Assembly: GCA_016935315.1 (NCBI GenBank)
Contig: JAFGRD010000093.1
Span: 32,343-96,342, forward strand
From: Pirellulales bacterium
GTDB taxonomy: Bacteria; Planctomycetota; Planctomycetia; Pirellulales; Thermoguttaceae
DNA length: 64,000 bases
Direction: 5' to 3'
The notes beneath the pieces are model-generated. The model had not been told where the DNA came from, searched no databases, and saw only the letters and a list, made by a program, of their open reading frames with translations. The position numbers were made by a program, and so were the translations under genes. Of the stretch, positions 1 to 8,284 are shown piece after piece (the stretch's first letter is position 1; each line of letters opens with the position of its first letter).

Positions 1-2
1 CC

Positions 3-806
3 CGGATGTCGGCCGCGACGCTGCGACTGGGCCTGACCGCCACGCCCGAGCGATCCGACGGGCGGCAGGTGGATCTCGACTGGCTGATCGGACCGATCGT
101 CTACGAGATGCCGATCTCGGCGGCCAAGGGGCAAACGCTGGCCGACTACGAAGTGGTGCGGATTCCGGTCCATCTTTCCGCCGAAGAGCAGGTCCGCTAC
201 GACCAGCTCTCCGGCGAAGTCCGCGCCTACATGGCCCAGCGCCGCCAGGACAATCCCGATTTCGCCTGGGAGGATCTCTGCGCCGAAACGGGTTCGACTC
301 CGGAAGCACGACGCGCGCTGCGGGCGTACCGCGCCAAGCAATCGATCGAAGATCGGGCGGAGGAGAAGCTCCGCGTGTTGGAGGACCTCTTTCGGCTGCA
401 CGCCGGCGAGCCGTGCATGGTGTTTGCCGGCTCCAACGCCATGGCCCGGGACGTCTCGCGGCGGTTCCTGGTCCCCTGCCTGTTGAGCCACTGCGGGAAA
501 CATGAGCGGCTGGAGGTCCTCCGCGGTCTGGAGCAAGGTACGTATCCCGCGCTGGTCGCCAACCGCGTGCTCGACGAGGGTGTCGACCTGCCGGAGGTGA
601 AGGTGGCCGTGGTGATCGGCGGCACGGCCTCGAGCCGGCAGGCCAAACAGCGGCTGGGGCGAATCCTCCGCAAGTCGGGCAACGCCCGGGCAACGCTCTA
701 CGAGATCGTCACCGCCGACACCAACGAAGAACGCCGCTCAAGCCGTCGCAGGAAGAGCGACGCCTATCAAGGCACCCGCCGCCGTCGGGCAGGAAAACGG
801 CGGTAG
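3..806 (+). CDS. XPB-like DEAD/DEAH-box helicase, C-terminal part (cut by window start)
   Basis: The reading frame is already open at the window edge, so the ATG at position 6 is probably internal and only the C-terminal ~267 residues are visible. They carry superfamily 2 helicase motifs: LGLTATPER (motif III), a VLDEGVDLPEV segment (motif V) and QAKQRLGRILRKSG (motif VI, the arginine-finger region). The RLGRILR form and the short arginine/lysine-rich tail resemble XPB/Rad25-type helicases. The next gene encodes a DUF790/Bax1-type protein, the known nuclease partner of archaeal XPB, which supports the XPB call over a generic restriction-type helicase. The Walker A and DEAH motifs lie upstream of the window and cannot be checked. 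The inferred role is DNA unwinding in a repair or excision complex. Confidence 0.8.
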   Translation, partial: RMSAATLRLGLTATPERSDGRQVDLDWLIGPIVYEMPISAAKGQTLADYEVVRIPVHLSAEEQVRYDQLSGEVRAYMAQRRQDNPDFAWEDLCAETGSTPEARRALRAYRAKQSIEDRAEEKLRVLEDLFRLHAGEPCMVFAGSNAMARDVSRRFLVPCLLSHCGKHERLEVLRGLEQGTYPALVANRVLDEGVDLPEVKVAVVIGGTASSRQAKQRLGRILRKSGNARATLYEIVTADTNEERRSSRRRKSDAYQGTRRRRAGKRR

Positions 807-978
807 CATCGGTTGGCGGTAAGGGCCTGTCAAGAAGCAAGTTGGGCATTCTTGTACGCCGAGAGCCGGCGCGTCACGGCGAGGCGAACATCTCCGCTTC
901 CGCCCGCCGGAACTCCGGTAAGACATCGCCGCCACACTTCCATCATGAGTGCCATTTCAGCTATAGTGAACAGCCATA

Positions 979-995
979 GGAGGCACGTCGCCTCC
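979..995 (+). other. Hairpin upstream of the Bax1-like gene
   Basis: GGAGGC and GCCTCC (6 bp, 5-nt loop) form a perfect inverted repeat in the 272-bp gap between the helicase and nuclease genes. A TATAGT at 962-967 lies just before it. It could be a leader hairpin or an operator of a promoter for the nuclease gene; nothing decides between these. Confidence 0.3.
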
Positions 996-1078
996 CGGCG
1001 ACCTGTATTCGCGCGGCGTCTTCCTCATTTTGGCCGAAGTGTGGCGAGTTTCCTTGCCCGGTGCGCCGGTAGAAAACC

Positions 1079-2287
1079 ATGTTGACCAGGGACCTGGCGA
1101 TCGCCGCATACGACGCCGGAAGGATCGTTCCCGACCGGCTTGCGCGAAAGACGCACCGGCAGTATCTCGACTACGCCGAGCGGATGCTGGAGATCTATCG
1201 CGGAGGGATCGGGCAAACGCGCCGGCAGTTGCACCGGGCCGTGGGGGCCGTCTTCGGCAACGAGCCCGATTGCCCGGCGCGGCGGATCGACGCCTTCTGC
1301 AAACTGCTGGACGACGTCGCGACGTATCAGCGTGATACGCGCGGGCGGGCCGCTGCGCTGCGGCGCGACGTGTTCCATGCGGCGGCCCAGCGGCATCCCC
1401 TGGTGCGCCAGGCCGACCGGCTGTTCGAGTACGAGGAGGCCCGGGTGAAGGCGGAGATCGCAGGCCGGCTCGGCCGCTCCTGGGACGAGATCGACCGCGA
1501 GCTGTTTGCCGACGTGATCGAGTTCCACCGGCTGGTCGGGTTCGAGGGCTATCCGAGCGCCGCGGCGCTGCTCGCCCGCTACAACGTGGCCCAGGTGCAG
1601 GCGGCCCTGTTCGGTGCCGTGTCGATGACCGTTTGGGCCACCGACCAGTTCAAGACGATCTTGCGTTACGCCAAGCTGGCCCGATTGATGCACACGATCA
1701 CCCGCACGGGCGAAGGCCGCTACTGCCTGCGCTTCGATGGTCCGGCGTCGGTGCTGCGCCGGACCCGCCGCTATGGCGCGGCCATGGCGCGATTCCTGCC
1801 GGCGTTGATTGCCTGTCGCGGTTGGCGGATGCACGCGGTCATCCAGACTCGGCGTCGGGGCTACCAGGTGCGGCTGGGGCTCTCTTCACAGGACGGATTG
1901 CACAGTCACTTGCCGCCGCCGGAGGAGTTCGATTCAAGCGTCGAGCAGGGACTGGCACAGAAGTGGGGGCCCGCGCCGCGCGAGGGCTGGCTGCTGGTCC
2001 GCGAAGGAGAGATTCTGCACCGGGGCCAAAAGGTGTTCGTGCCCGACTTCGTCTTCCGCCACGACGACGGCCGCAACGTCCTGATGGAAATCGTTGGCTT
2101 CTGGACGCCCGAATACCTCCAGGTCAAGTACGAGACGCTGCGGGCCTTTCAGGAGCACCGCATTCTGCTGGCCGTGGCCAGCACGGTCGGCCAGCGGCTT
2201 CCCGAGTTGCCGGGCGAGCCGATCACGTTCAAGTCGGGGCTGCTGGTCCGGGACGTGCTCGAGCGCTTGCAGACGTTCAGCCCGTAG
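1079..2287 (+). CDS. DUF790 family protein, Bax1-like nuclease (XPB partner)
   Basis: A 402-residue protein with the full DUF790/Bax1 layout. It opens with a LTRDLAIAAYDAGRIVPDRL-type segment, as DUF790 proteins do. Near the C-terminus is a PD-(D/E)xK-like core: VPDFVFRHDDGRN at about residues 320-333, then LMEIVGFWTPEYL, where the D and E would bind the catalytic metal. In archaea, Bax1 binds XPB and cuts DNA beside a bubble, giving a minimal excision-repair machine. Here the gene follows an XPB-like helicase on the same strand, after a 272-bp gap that may contain its own promoter. A well-formed terminator follows the stop codon. Acting as a helicase-nuclease pair on damaged DNA is inferred from family and neighbourhood. 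Confidence 0.85.
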   Translation: MLTRDLAIAAYDAGRIVPDRLARKTHRQYLDYAERMLEIYRGGIGQTRRQLHRAVGAVFGNEPDCPARRIDAFCKLLDDVATYQRDTRGRAAALRRDVFHAAAQRHPLVRQADRLFEYEEARVKAEIAGRLGRSWDEIDRELFADVIEFHRLVGFEGYPSAAALLARYNVAQVQAALFGAVSMTVWATDQFKTILRYAKLARLMHTITRTGEGRYCLRFDGPASVLRRTRRYGAAMARFLPALIACRGWRMHAVIQTRRRGYQVRLGLSSQDGLHSHLPPPEEFDSSVEQGLAQKWGPAPREGWLLVREGEILHRGQKVFVPDFVFRHDDGRNVLMEIVGFWTPEYLQVKYETLRAFQEHRILLAVASTVGQRLPELPGEPITFKSGLLVRDVLERLQTFSP

Positions 2288-2783
2288 CTTTCCGTACCAC
2301 TTCAGCCGCCGCCTGCCGGCGTTTTTTGCGCCCGCACAACATGTCCTCCACTCTGCCCTATTCACCCATTTTGCGTTAAACCTGCTTGGCTGGCGGTCTT
2401 GCAGGGTTTGAAGATCCGACGACTGGGCCGGTGTCGGCCCGAATGACGATTTGGCGCGGCAAAACGTACGGTTTGGCTTCACCGAAGCGACCTTCATCGC
2501 CGAAGTTAGCCGAAGTAGGGCTCGGCCATGCCTGAATGTATTGCGGAGCCATACGTTACGATCGGCTGAACCGGTTGCCACGGCGGATTCCCCTGATGCA
2601 GTCTATGCATTTTGCCTCTATTTCCGAGGCGGTCTTTCACGATGCATATCGGGGTGGCGCCCATGGGGCAAGGCCCAAACGGCTCCGGCCGCAAGGTCGG
2701 TACGGGAGTACAGCAACGAAGACGATCGCTGGGACTGATTGATTTCGACAGGTTTGGCTGAGACGGAGCTCGGGGGGGAAGCT
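2288..2783. other. Intergenic region between Bax1-like and glycosyltransferase genes
   Basis: About 500 bp. It holds the terminator at 2307-2327. The short open frames in it look random (overlapping, no ribosome-binding sites, no recognisable composition). No RNA gene or repeat was recognised. Confidence 0.4.
2307..2327 (+). terminator. Rho-independent terminator after the Bax1-like gene
   Basis: CGCCG-cctgc-CGGCG hairpin followed directly by TTTTTT (2322-2327), starting 20 nt after the stop codon. Confidence 0.6.
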
Positions 2784-3671
2784 ATGCGGGTATTTGCCGG
2801 CGAATCGCATCTCGCCGCAACGACGCCCGATGTCGACATCGGGGTCATCTATACCTACGAACGTCATCTCGTGCCCCGGCTCCTCTCGTCCCTCGGGCCA
2901 TCGGCCGCCGGCTTGCGGCAGCGGCTGATCCTGATCGACAACGACTCCAACGACGGCGTCGGGCAATGGCTCCGGCACGCTCCCGACACAAAGGTGCTTC
3001 GCAACGCGAAACGCCTAAGCTACTCCGCCAATCTCAATCGCATCTTGCAGACTTCCGCGGGGCGGTACGTGCTGATGTTGAACACGGACATGTTCTTCGA
3101 TCCGCAGGAGCAATGTATCTCGAAGATGGTGCGCTTCATGGACGAGCACCCCGATTGCGGGATCGCCGGCTGCCGCCTCTACCACGAGGACGGCAGGCAC
3201 GCGCCCTCGGCCAGACGATTCCAGACGATCCCCACGATCCTAGCCAGGAAGCTCGGCTTGGGCGCCCTGATGCGCCGCACCTTGGGCAGCTATTTCTATC
3301 GCGAGCACGCGATTCGCGATTGCTGGGAGTGCGACTGGCTCTCCGGCTGCTTCATGATGATCCGCCGCGAGGCCTTCGAACAGGTGGGCTACTTCGACGT
3401 GGGGTTCTCCAAGTACTTTGAAGACGTCGACATGTGTCTGCGGATGGCCCGGGCAGGCTGGCGCGTGATGTATAACGGGGCCACCTACTGCTACCATCTC
3501 GAGCAGCGGGCCAGCAAGAACCTCTTGTCGGCCGACGCCAGGAAGCACGCGCGCTCCTACCTTCGCTGGCTGCTGAAATGGGGATTCTCTCCCTATCGGG
3601 CCGTGGCGGAGAGGCGAGAGCCGGCGATCGGCAAGGCCGCGGACGAGCCGTCGCGACGCCGGGCGGCGTAG
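2784..3671 (+). CDS. Glycosyltransferase family 2 protein, rhamnosyltransferase-like
   Basis: The ATG at 2784 is chosen because GGGGGGAAG sits just upstream; a TTG 45 nt earlier is possible. The 295-residue product has the GT-A fold pattern of GT2 enzymes: a first strand and loop (DIGVIYTYERH), LILIDNDSNDG, the DxD-type NTDMFFD, and the acceptor-side segment ending FSKYFEDVDMCLRMARAGW (the ED catalytic-base region). This arrangement is typical of WcaA/WbbL-like sugar transferases that use dTDP- or UDP-sugars. A dTDP-sugar cluster begins at 5017, so dTDP-deoxysugar is the likely donor (inference). It has no membrane segment and should act at the cytoplasmic face. It converges on the next glycosyltransferase with only 3 bp between stop codons. 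Confidence 0.85.
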   Translation: MRVFAGESHLAATTPDVDIGVIYTYERHLVPRLLSSLGPSAAGLRQRLILIDNDSNDGVGQWLRHAPDTKVLRNAKRLSYSANLNRILQTSAGRYVLMLNTDMFFDPQEQCISKMVRFMDEHPDCGIAGCRLYHEDGRHAPSARRFQTIPTILARKLGLGALMRRTLGSYFYREHAIRDCWECDWLSGCFMMIRREAFEQVGYFDVGFSKYFEDVDMCLRMARAGWRVMYNGATYCYHLEQRASKNLLSADARKHARSYLRWLLKWGFSPYRAVAERREPAIGKAADEPSRRRAA

Positions 3672-3674
3672 ATT

Positions 3675-4715
3675 CTACTCGCGACGGGGCTCCCCGCGCT
3701 GCCTTGCCCCGGGCCGCTGCGCCAGCAGGCGAGCATAGAAGGAAAGTCGCTTCGACAGGTCGACCGTTTGGGGAATCCCCAGCCGGTGTATCCCGTGGAT
3801 CCGGTGCAGTGTGCCGGTCCGGGTTTCCAGCGACCGGCAGTAGCCCTCCAGCAATTCCAGCGTCTGGTGGCTGCACCGCGCGGCCCGCTGCCGCAGTCGG
3901 TCGCGCAGCGCGCGGGCCTGCTCGACGTGCCGGGCGAAGTGGATTCGGCTTTGCCGCCATCGCGTCCGGAAACCTTTTGCCAACGGATTGACGGACGCCC
4001 ATCCACCCCGCGCGCCGACTGTGTTGTGGCCGTGCTGGCGGTAGAGGAGCATCGCTTGGGACACACAGGCCAACCGGCCTGCGGCCGCCGCGCACAGGGC
4101 AATCCACCAGTCGTGCATGGGCACGCACGGGGGCACGGGAAGCACCAGCTCCAACAGCGGGCGGTTGAGCAGCATGGCACAGGCCGGAATGAAGTTGTGG
4201 GCCAAGAGCGTTCGCAGCGGATCCGGCGGGTTGCGGCGGAAACGGCCATGGCGAAAGAAAGACGGATGGACGGTTCGCAGCCCCGCGTCGACCACCGACA
4301 GATCGGAGTAAACCAGCACCGGCTCGCCGGCACCCGCCTCCACTTCCGTCCGGCGCATCAGCTCCATCTGCCGGCTGATCTTCTCGGGCAGCCAGACGTC
4401 GTCCTGGTCGGCCGGCAACACGTAGTCGGCGCCGCGATCGCGGGCCGACTCCAGCAGCCGTGCGAAGTTGCCGATAGGTCCCTCTCGCCGAGAATCGCCC
4501 GGGAGGATCACCAGCCGCGGGTCCTCGGCGGCGAGTTGTTCCAGTAGGGCGGCCGTGCCGTCGTCGGACTGGTCGTCGCGGACCAGCATTGTCCAGTCGC
4601 GGTACGACTGGCGGCGGACGCTATCGACCAGCTCGCTGAGATATCGCGCGCCGTTGCATGTGCCCAAGACGATGAACGCCTTGGGGGAATCGGCTGGCTG
4701 GCGAGGGCTGGACAT
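3675..4715 (-). CDS. Glycosyltransferase family 2 protein
   Basis: The likely start is the ATG at 4715, giving 346 residues that begin MSSPRQPADSPKAFIVLGT; an extended frame to 4844 adds arginine-rich residues that do not look conserved. GT2 features: FIVLGTCNGARYLSELVDSV at the N-terminus, MLVRDDQSDDGT (nucleotide binding), YVLPADQDDVWLPEKI (the D-Q-D-D metal-binding motif common in rhamnosyl- and galactosyltransferases) and a later HDWWIALCAA acceptor-side motif. The role is transfer of a sugar to a surface glycan intermediate. It is divergent from rfbB, with a 301-bp promoter-bearing gap between them. Confidence 0.85.
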   Translation of the reverse strand: MSSPRQPADSPKAFIVLGTCNGARYLSELVDSVRRQSYRDWTMLVRDDQSDDGTAALLEQLAAEDPRLVILPGDSRREGPIGNFARLLESARDRGADYVLPADQDDVWLPEKISRQMELMRRTEVEAGAGEPVLVYSDLSVVDAGLRTVHPSFFRHGRFRRNPPDPLRTLLAHNFIPACAMLLNRPLLELVLPVPPCVPMHDWWIALCAAAAGRLACVSQAMLLYRQHGHNTVGARGGWASVNPLAKGFRTRWRQSRIHFARHVEQARALRDRLRQRAARCSHQTLELLEGYCRSLETRTGTLHRIHGIHRLGIPQTVDLSKRLSFYARLLAQRPGARQRGEPRRE

Positions 4716-5016
4716 GGTTTTCACCGGCCCCGGCCGAAGTCGCAACGCATCGGCGACGGCCACGGAGGGTTTCTCGGCGCGTCGCGCCACCCGCGACGCG
4801 AGACGAAGATCATAGGGGCATCGAGACCGCCGAGGCAAGGCCAATCCCGGCGAAAAACGGGGGATGACACAGGCCGCCGACCGCCGTGGCGGCCGACGGC
4901 CCTCGCCCCGCCCAAGCCCCTCGATTTCCCCTGTTTACAGCCACGCGATGGTGTTGATATACTGCCGCTGATGCCCGATCCGCCGAAAGCCAGCCATTTC
5001 AAACCATCCCCTGCCC
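4716..5016. other. Divergent intergenic region, glycosyltransferase / rfbB
   Basis: About 300 bp holding the rfbB promoter (4934-4963). Nothing else was recognised. Confidence 0.4.
4934..4963 (+). promoter_or_regulatory. Sigma-70-type promoter for rfbB
   Basis: TTTACA (4934-4939), 18-nt spacer, TATACT (4958-4963), about 54 nt upstream of the rfbB start. Confidence 0.6.
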
Positions 5017-6078
5017 ATGGAAACGATTCTCGTCACCGGAGGAGCCGGGTTTATCGGCAGCAATTTCGTCCGGCAGTGGATCGCTGAGGAGCAGACTCGG
5101 CTGGTCAATCTCGATTGTCTGACCTACGCCGGTGACCTCGATTCGCTGGCCGATCTGGACGGCCACCCGTCGCACGTCTTCGTCGAGGGCGATATTCGCG
5201 ACGGGCTGATGGTCGGCCGGCTGCTGGAAGAATATCGTCCCCGCGCGGTGGTCCATTTTGCGGCCGAGTCGCACGTCGACCGTTCGATCGACGGCCCGGC
5301 CGCGTTTGTGGAGACCAACGTTGTGGGAACGTTCCGTCTGCTGGAGGCTGCCCGGGCCTATTGGAGCCGGCTGCCCCGGCCCGACCAGGCGCGTTTCCGC
5401 TTTCTGCACGTTTCGACCGACGAGGTGTACGGTTCGCTGGGTCCGACGGGCAAGTTCACCGAGGAGACGCCCTACGCTCCCAACTCGCCTTATTCGGCCT
5501 CGAAGGCCGCCAGCGACCATTTCGCCCGGGCGTATCACCGCACTTACGGGCTGCCGGTGTTGATCACGAATTGCTCGAACAACTACGGACCGCTACAGTT
5601 CCCCGAGAAGCTGATTCCGCTGATGATCCTCAACGCCCTGGAAGGCAAGCCGCTGCCCGTCTACGGCGATGGCCGGCAGATCCGCGACTGGCTCTACGTG
5701 GAGGACCATTGCCGGGCGATCCGCGCCGTGCTGGCGGGGGGCGCGCCGGGCGACGTCTACAACATCGGCGGCGACTGCGAGCGGGCCAATCTCGAGGTAG
5801 TCCAGGTGATTTGTGCCACCGTCGACCGGTTGCGCCCGGGACTGCCCCACGGGCCCTGCTCGTCGCTGATCACCTTCGTTGCCGACCGCCCCGGCCACGA
5901 CCGCCGCTACGCCATCGACAGCAGCAAGATCCGGCGTGAACTGGGCTGGCGGCCCCGCGAAGATTTCGAGTCCGGCTTGCAGCGGACCGTGCAATGGTAT
6001 CTCGACAACCGCGCGTGGGTCGAGAAGATCACCTCCGGCCAACACCGCCGTCAGCGGCTCGGACTAGGCACCTCGTAG
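5017..6078 (+). CDS. rfbB: dTDP-glucose 4,6-dehydratase
   Basis: A 353-residue extended short-chain dehydrogenase/reductase, the usual RmlB length. The NAD-binding [12 protein letters not shown] is at residues 6-17. The catalytic signature is complete: [10 protein letters not shown] (the T-D-E of dehydratases, about residue 133) and [12 protein letters not shown] (the YxxxK dyad, about residue 159). [18 protein letters not shown] is a hallmark RmlB segment. It converts dTDP-glucose to dTDP-4-keto-6-deoxyglucose in the cytoplasm. The thymidylyltransferase gene follows after 20 bp and an epimerase-like gene after that, so this is a dTDP-deoxysugar operon feeding the flanking glycosyltransferases. 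A promoter-like sequence lies at 4934-4963. Confidence 0.95.
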   Translation: METILVTGGAGFIGSNFVRQWIAEEQTRLVNLDCLTYAGDLDSLADLDGHPSHVFVEGDIRDGLMVGRLLEEYRPRAVVHFAAESHVDRSIDGPAAFVETNVVGTFRLLEAARAYWSRLPRPDQARFRFLHVSTDEVYGSLGPTGKFTEETPYAPNSPYSASKAASDHFARAYHRTYGLPVLITNCSNNYGPLQFPEKLIPLMILNALEGKPLPVYGDGRQIRDWLYVEDHCRAIRAVLAGGAPGDVYNIGGDCERANLEVVQVICATVDRLRPGLPHGPCSSLITFVADRPGHDRRYAIDSSKIRRELGWRPREDFESGLQRTVQWYLDNRAWVEKITSGQHRRQRLGLGTS

Positions 6079-6098
6079 GCCGGTTTTCGGGAGAACCG

Positions 6099-7001
6099 AT
6101 GGACACCACGCCGCAATGCAAGAAGGGGATCATCCTGGCCGGGGGGGCGGGCACGCGGTTGCACCCCGTGACCCAGGCCGTCAGCAAGCAACTGTTGCCC
6201 GTCTACGACAAGCCCATGGTCTTCTACCCGCTCTCCACGCTGATGCTGGCCGGCATCCGCGACATCCTCCTGATCTCCACGCCCGAAGACATCGGCTCCT
6301 TCGAACGCCTCTTGGGCGACGGCAGCCAGGTGGGAATCTCGATCCGATACGCCGTGCAGCCGAAGCCCGAAGGGCTGGCCCAAGCCTTCCTCATCGGGCG
6401 GGAGTTCGTCGGCAGCGACAACGTGGCCCTGGTGCTCGGCGACAACATCTTCTACGGCCAGGGTTTCCGGGGGCTGCTGCAGAAGGTCGCCGCCCGCACG
6501 ACCGGCGCGACCGTCTTCGGCTATTCCGTCAAAGACCCCCAACGATACGGCGTGGCGGAGATCGACGGTGACGGCCGGGCCGTCTCGCTCGAAGAGAAGC
6601 CGGCCCGGCCCAAGTCGAGCTACGCGGTGACCGGCCTGTATTTCTACGACAACCAGGTCTTGGACGTCGCCGCGGGCATTCGGCCTTCCGCCCGGGGCGA
6701 GTTGGAGATTACCGACGTCAACCGAACGTACTTGCAACGGGGGCAATTGCAGGTGGAGCTGCTCGGTCGCGGGTTCGCCTGGCTCGACACGGGCACGCAC
6801 GAGTCGCTGTTGAAGGCGGCCAACTTCGTGGAAATGATCGAGCAGCGCCAGGGGCTGAAGATCGCCTGCATCGAAGAAGTCGCCTGGAACAAGGGGTTCA
6901 TTACCACCGAGCAGTTCGAGAAGCTGGCCGCCGCCGAGAAGAACAGCTACGGCCAATACCTGCTCGATTTGCTGGTCCGGCCGGGCGGCAGAACGCGGTG
7001 A
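6099..7001 (+). CDS. rfbA: Glucose-1-phosphate thymidylyltransferase
   Basis: Starts at the ATG at 6099, with GGGAG 6 nt upstream; an in-frame upstream start at 5994 would overlap rfbB. The 300-residue product has the nucleotidyltransferase motif [16 protein letters not shown] (about residues 9-24), [20 protein letters not shown] (metal-binding D) and [10 protein letters not shown] near the C-terminus, all typical of RmlA. It makes dTDP-glucose from dTTP and glucose-1-phosphate, the substrate of the preceding gene product. Its length equals that of homotetrameric RmlA with the C-terminal allosteric region, so feedback control by the dTDP-sugar end product is expected from the family. Confidence 0.95.
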   Translation: MDTTPQCKKGIILAGGAGTRLHPVTQAVSKQLLPVYDKPMVFYPLSTLMLAGIRDILLISTPEDIGSFERLLGDGSQVGISIRYAVQPKPEGLAQAFLIGREFVGSDNVALVLGDNIFYGQGFRGLLQKVAARTTGATVFGYSVKDPQRYGVAEIDGDGRAVSLEEKPARPKSSYAVTGLYFYDNQVLDVAAGIRPSARGELEITDVNRTYLQRGQLQVELLGRGFAWLDTGTHESLLKAANFVEMIEQRQGLKIACIEEVAWNKGFITTEQFEKLAAAEKNSYGQYLLDLLVRPGGRTR

Positions 7002-7099
7002 GCCGGCCGCTTCGACGGCCCACGGGTTGGCGTGAGGCGGCTTGGGAGGTGGGTGGCGAGGAATCCAAATGCACACTCTTCCGGCTTCAGGGAGCGATC

Positions 7100-7573
7100 A
7101 TGTTCGAGCAAGGCATCATCGACGGAGTGGTCATCAGACCACTGAGGCAATTCCAGGACCAGCGCGGCTGGCTGATCGAGCTCTATCGCGAGGATGAGCT
7201 GCCACCGGCCGACCGTCCCGCGATGGCCTACATCAGCCAGACGCTCTCCGGCGTCGCCCGCGGCCCCCACGAACACCGCGAGCAGACCGACGTCTTTGCC
7301 TTCGTCGGCCCGGGCGATTTCAAGCTCTATCTATGGGACACCCGCCCCGATTCGCCGACGCGCGGCGTCAAGCAGACGCTGGTCGCCGGGCAGTCGAACC
7401 ACCAGGCAGTCGTGGTGCCGCCGGGCATCATCCACGCGTACAAGAACATCAGCGACGTGGCGGGGCTGGTCTTCAACTGCCCGAATCGCCTCTACGCCGG
7501 CGAAGGCCGCCGGGAGCCGGTCGACGAGACCCGTCACGAGGACCTGGCGGAGAGCCCGTACGTGCTGGATTGA
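7100..7573 (+). CDS. dTDP-4-dehydrorhamnose 3,5-epimerase family protein (short cupin)
   Basis: Starts at the ATG at 7100 (GGGAG 6 nt upstream), giving 157 residues; family members are usually about 180. It is an RmlC-type cupin: DQRGWLIELYREDEL near the start, then GVARGPHEHREQTDVF, corresponding to the G-V-x-R-G-x-H catalytic histidine segment, and VVVPPGIIHAYKNIS, the second cupin half. The GPHEH form differs from the usual GLHYQ, so it could be a true RmlC, a related sugar 3,4-ketoisomerase-type enzyme or a sugar-binding homologue. It is the third gene of the rfb cluster. No rmlD reductase gene follows; the 99-bp repeat element begins 5 nt after the stop codon. The gene family is secure, the exact product less so. 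Confidence 0.8.
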   Translation: MFEQGIIDGVVIRPLRQFQDQRGWLIELYREDELPPADRPAMAYISQTLSGVARGPHEHREQTDVFAFVGPGDFKLYLWDTRPDSPTRGVKQTLVAGQSNHQAVVVPPGIIHAYKNISDVAGLVFNCPNRLYAGEGRREPVDETRHEDLAESPYVLD

Positions 7574-7578
7574 GATTA

Positions 7579-7677
7579 TTGATGTTTGCATTGTGAATGA
7601 TCCAGGCCAACCAACGAGAGGCCGGACAAGTCGGGCTCCCGTTGTTCGCCCTCGCGCATTGAGTGTGCAAACGTCAA
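7579..7677 (-). repeat. 99-bp palindromic element, copy A (full length, inverted)
   Basis: The ends are near-perfect terminal inverted repeats: TTGATGTTTGCA at one side and TGCAAACGTCAA at the other. Read on the minus strand it matches copy B (21518-21616) at 90 of 99 positions with no gap. The interior holds a 12-bp hairpin with a 14-nt loop (CCCGACTTGTCCGG). Compared with copy B, the stem shows one compensated C-G to A-T change, two G-T wobbles and one mismatch. It carries no coding capacity. It starts 5 bp after the rfbC-like stop codon. Confidence 0.85.
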
Positions 7678-7735
7678 TCAAGGAGCCTTTGTTTTTGACC
7701 TGCACCTTCTGGAAAAACGGCACATAGGCCCATGT

Positions 7736-7770
7736 GAAAGAGGAAAGGCGCGCAGCGGCTTTCCTCTTTC
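7736..7770. terminator. Terminator-like hairpin between convergent genes
   Basis: A perfect 12-bp inverted repeat, GAAAGAGGAAAG / CTTTCCTCTTTC, with an 11-nt loop, lies between the rfb operon (plus) and the 160-residue protein gene (minus). There is no long T-run, so it is a candidate bidirectional terminator rather than a classical one. Confidence 0.5.
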
Positions 7771-7788
7771 GTGGCATATCTTCCCGCG

Positions 7789-8271
7789 TCAGCTCTTCGC
7801 GGCGTAGAGTTCGGCGTATTCGAGCACCCAGAGGTCGATCATCTCGGTGAATGAGGTCAGATCGACCTCGGTCAGCCGCTGGTAGTGGGAGCGGTTGAAA
7901 AGCTCCTTGTTGCGGATGGTGGCCTTCGCCGCCAGGTCGAGCACGTGATAGGCGGAGGCCGGGCGGATGACCATCTCCAGCCGGCTGAAGTAGTTGGTGC
8001 GGCGACCGCCGCGCACGGCAATGTCGTCGCGGCTGATCGCGCCGCCCCAGCCACGCTCGCCGACGATCGTCTCGAAGCGGAAGCCGGGCAGGTGGTCGGG
8101 CAGTTGCTTCAGACAGGCTTCGATCCGCTCGGAAAGCTCCAGGCGATACTGGGAGTGGAGCCGGGTGATCTCCTTCTGCGACATCGCCTTTTCGGCCGCC
8201 GCCCGGGCCCGGGCGCTGCCGGCTCGCTGCCCGCGTTCAATCGCTTTTGAGAGTCGCTTGCGAAAATCCAT
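7789..8271 (-). CDS. Conserved-looking hypothetical protein, 160 residues
   Basis: Not recognised. The product is soluble, with a basic N-terminal helix rich in R, K and A (FRKRLSKAIERGQRAGSARA) and a core containing GERGWGGAISRDD, NYFSRLEMVIRPA and YHVLDLAAKATIRNKELFNR. There is no signal peptide or membrane segment. Codon use matches the neighbours and it starts 13 bp after the tex stop codon on the same strand, so it is probably co-transcribed with tex. It looks like a genuine lineage-specific protein, but no function can be assigned. Confidence 0.65.
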   Translation of the reverse strand: MDFRKRLSKAIERGQRAGSARARAAAEKAMSQKEITRLHSQYRLELSERIEACLKQLPDHLPGFRFETIVGERGWGGAISRDDIAVRGGRRTNYFSRLEMVIRPASAYHVLDLAAKATIRNKELFNRSHYQRLTEVDLTSFTEMIDLWVLEYAELYAAKS

Positions 8272-8284
8272 GGAACCGGGTGGG

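Noticed and set aside
227..682. Long minus-strand open frame opposite the helicase
   Set aside because: Shadow frame of a clear helicase gene; composition is typical of antisense frames in GC-rich DNA.
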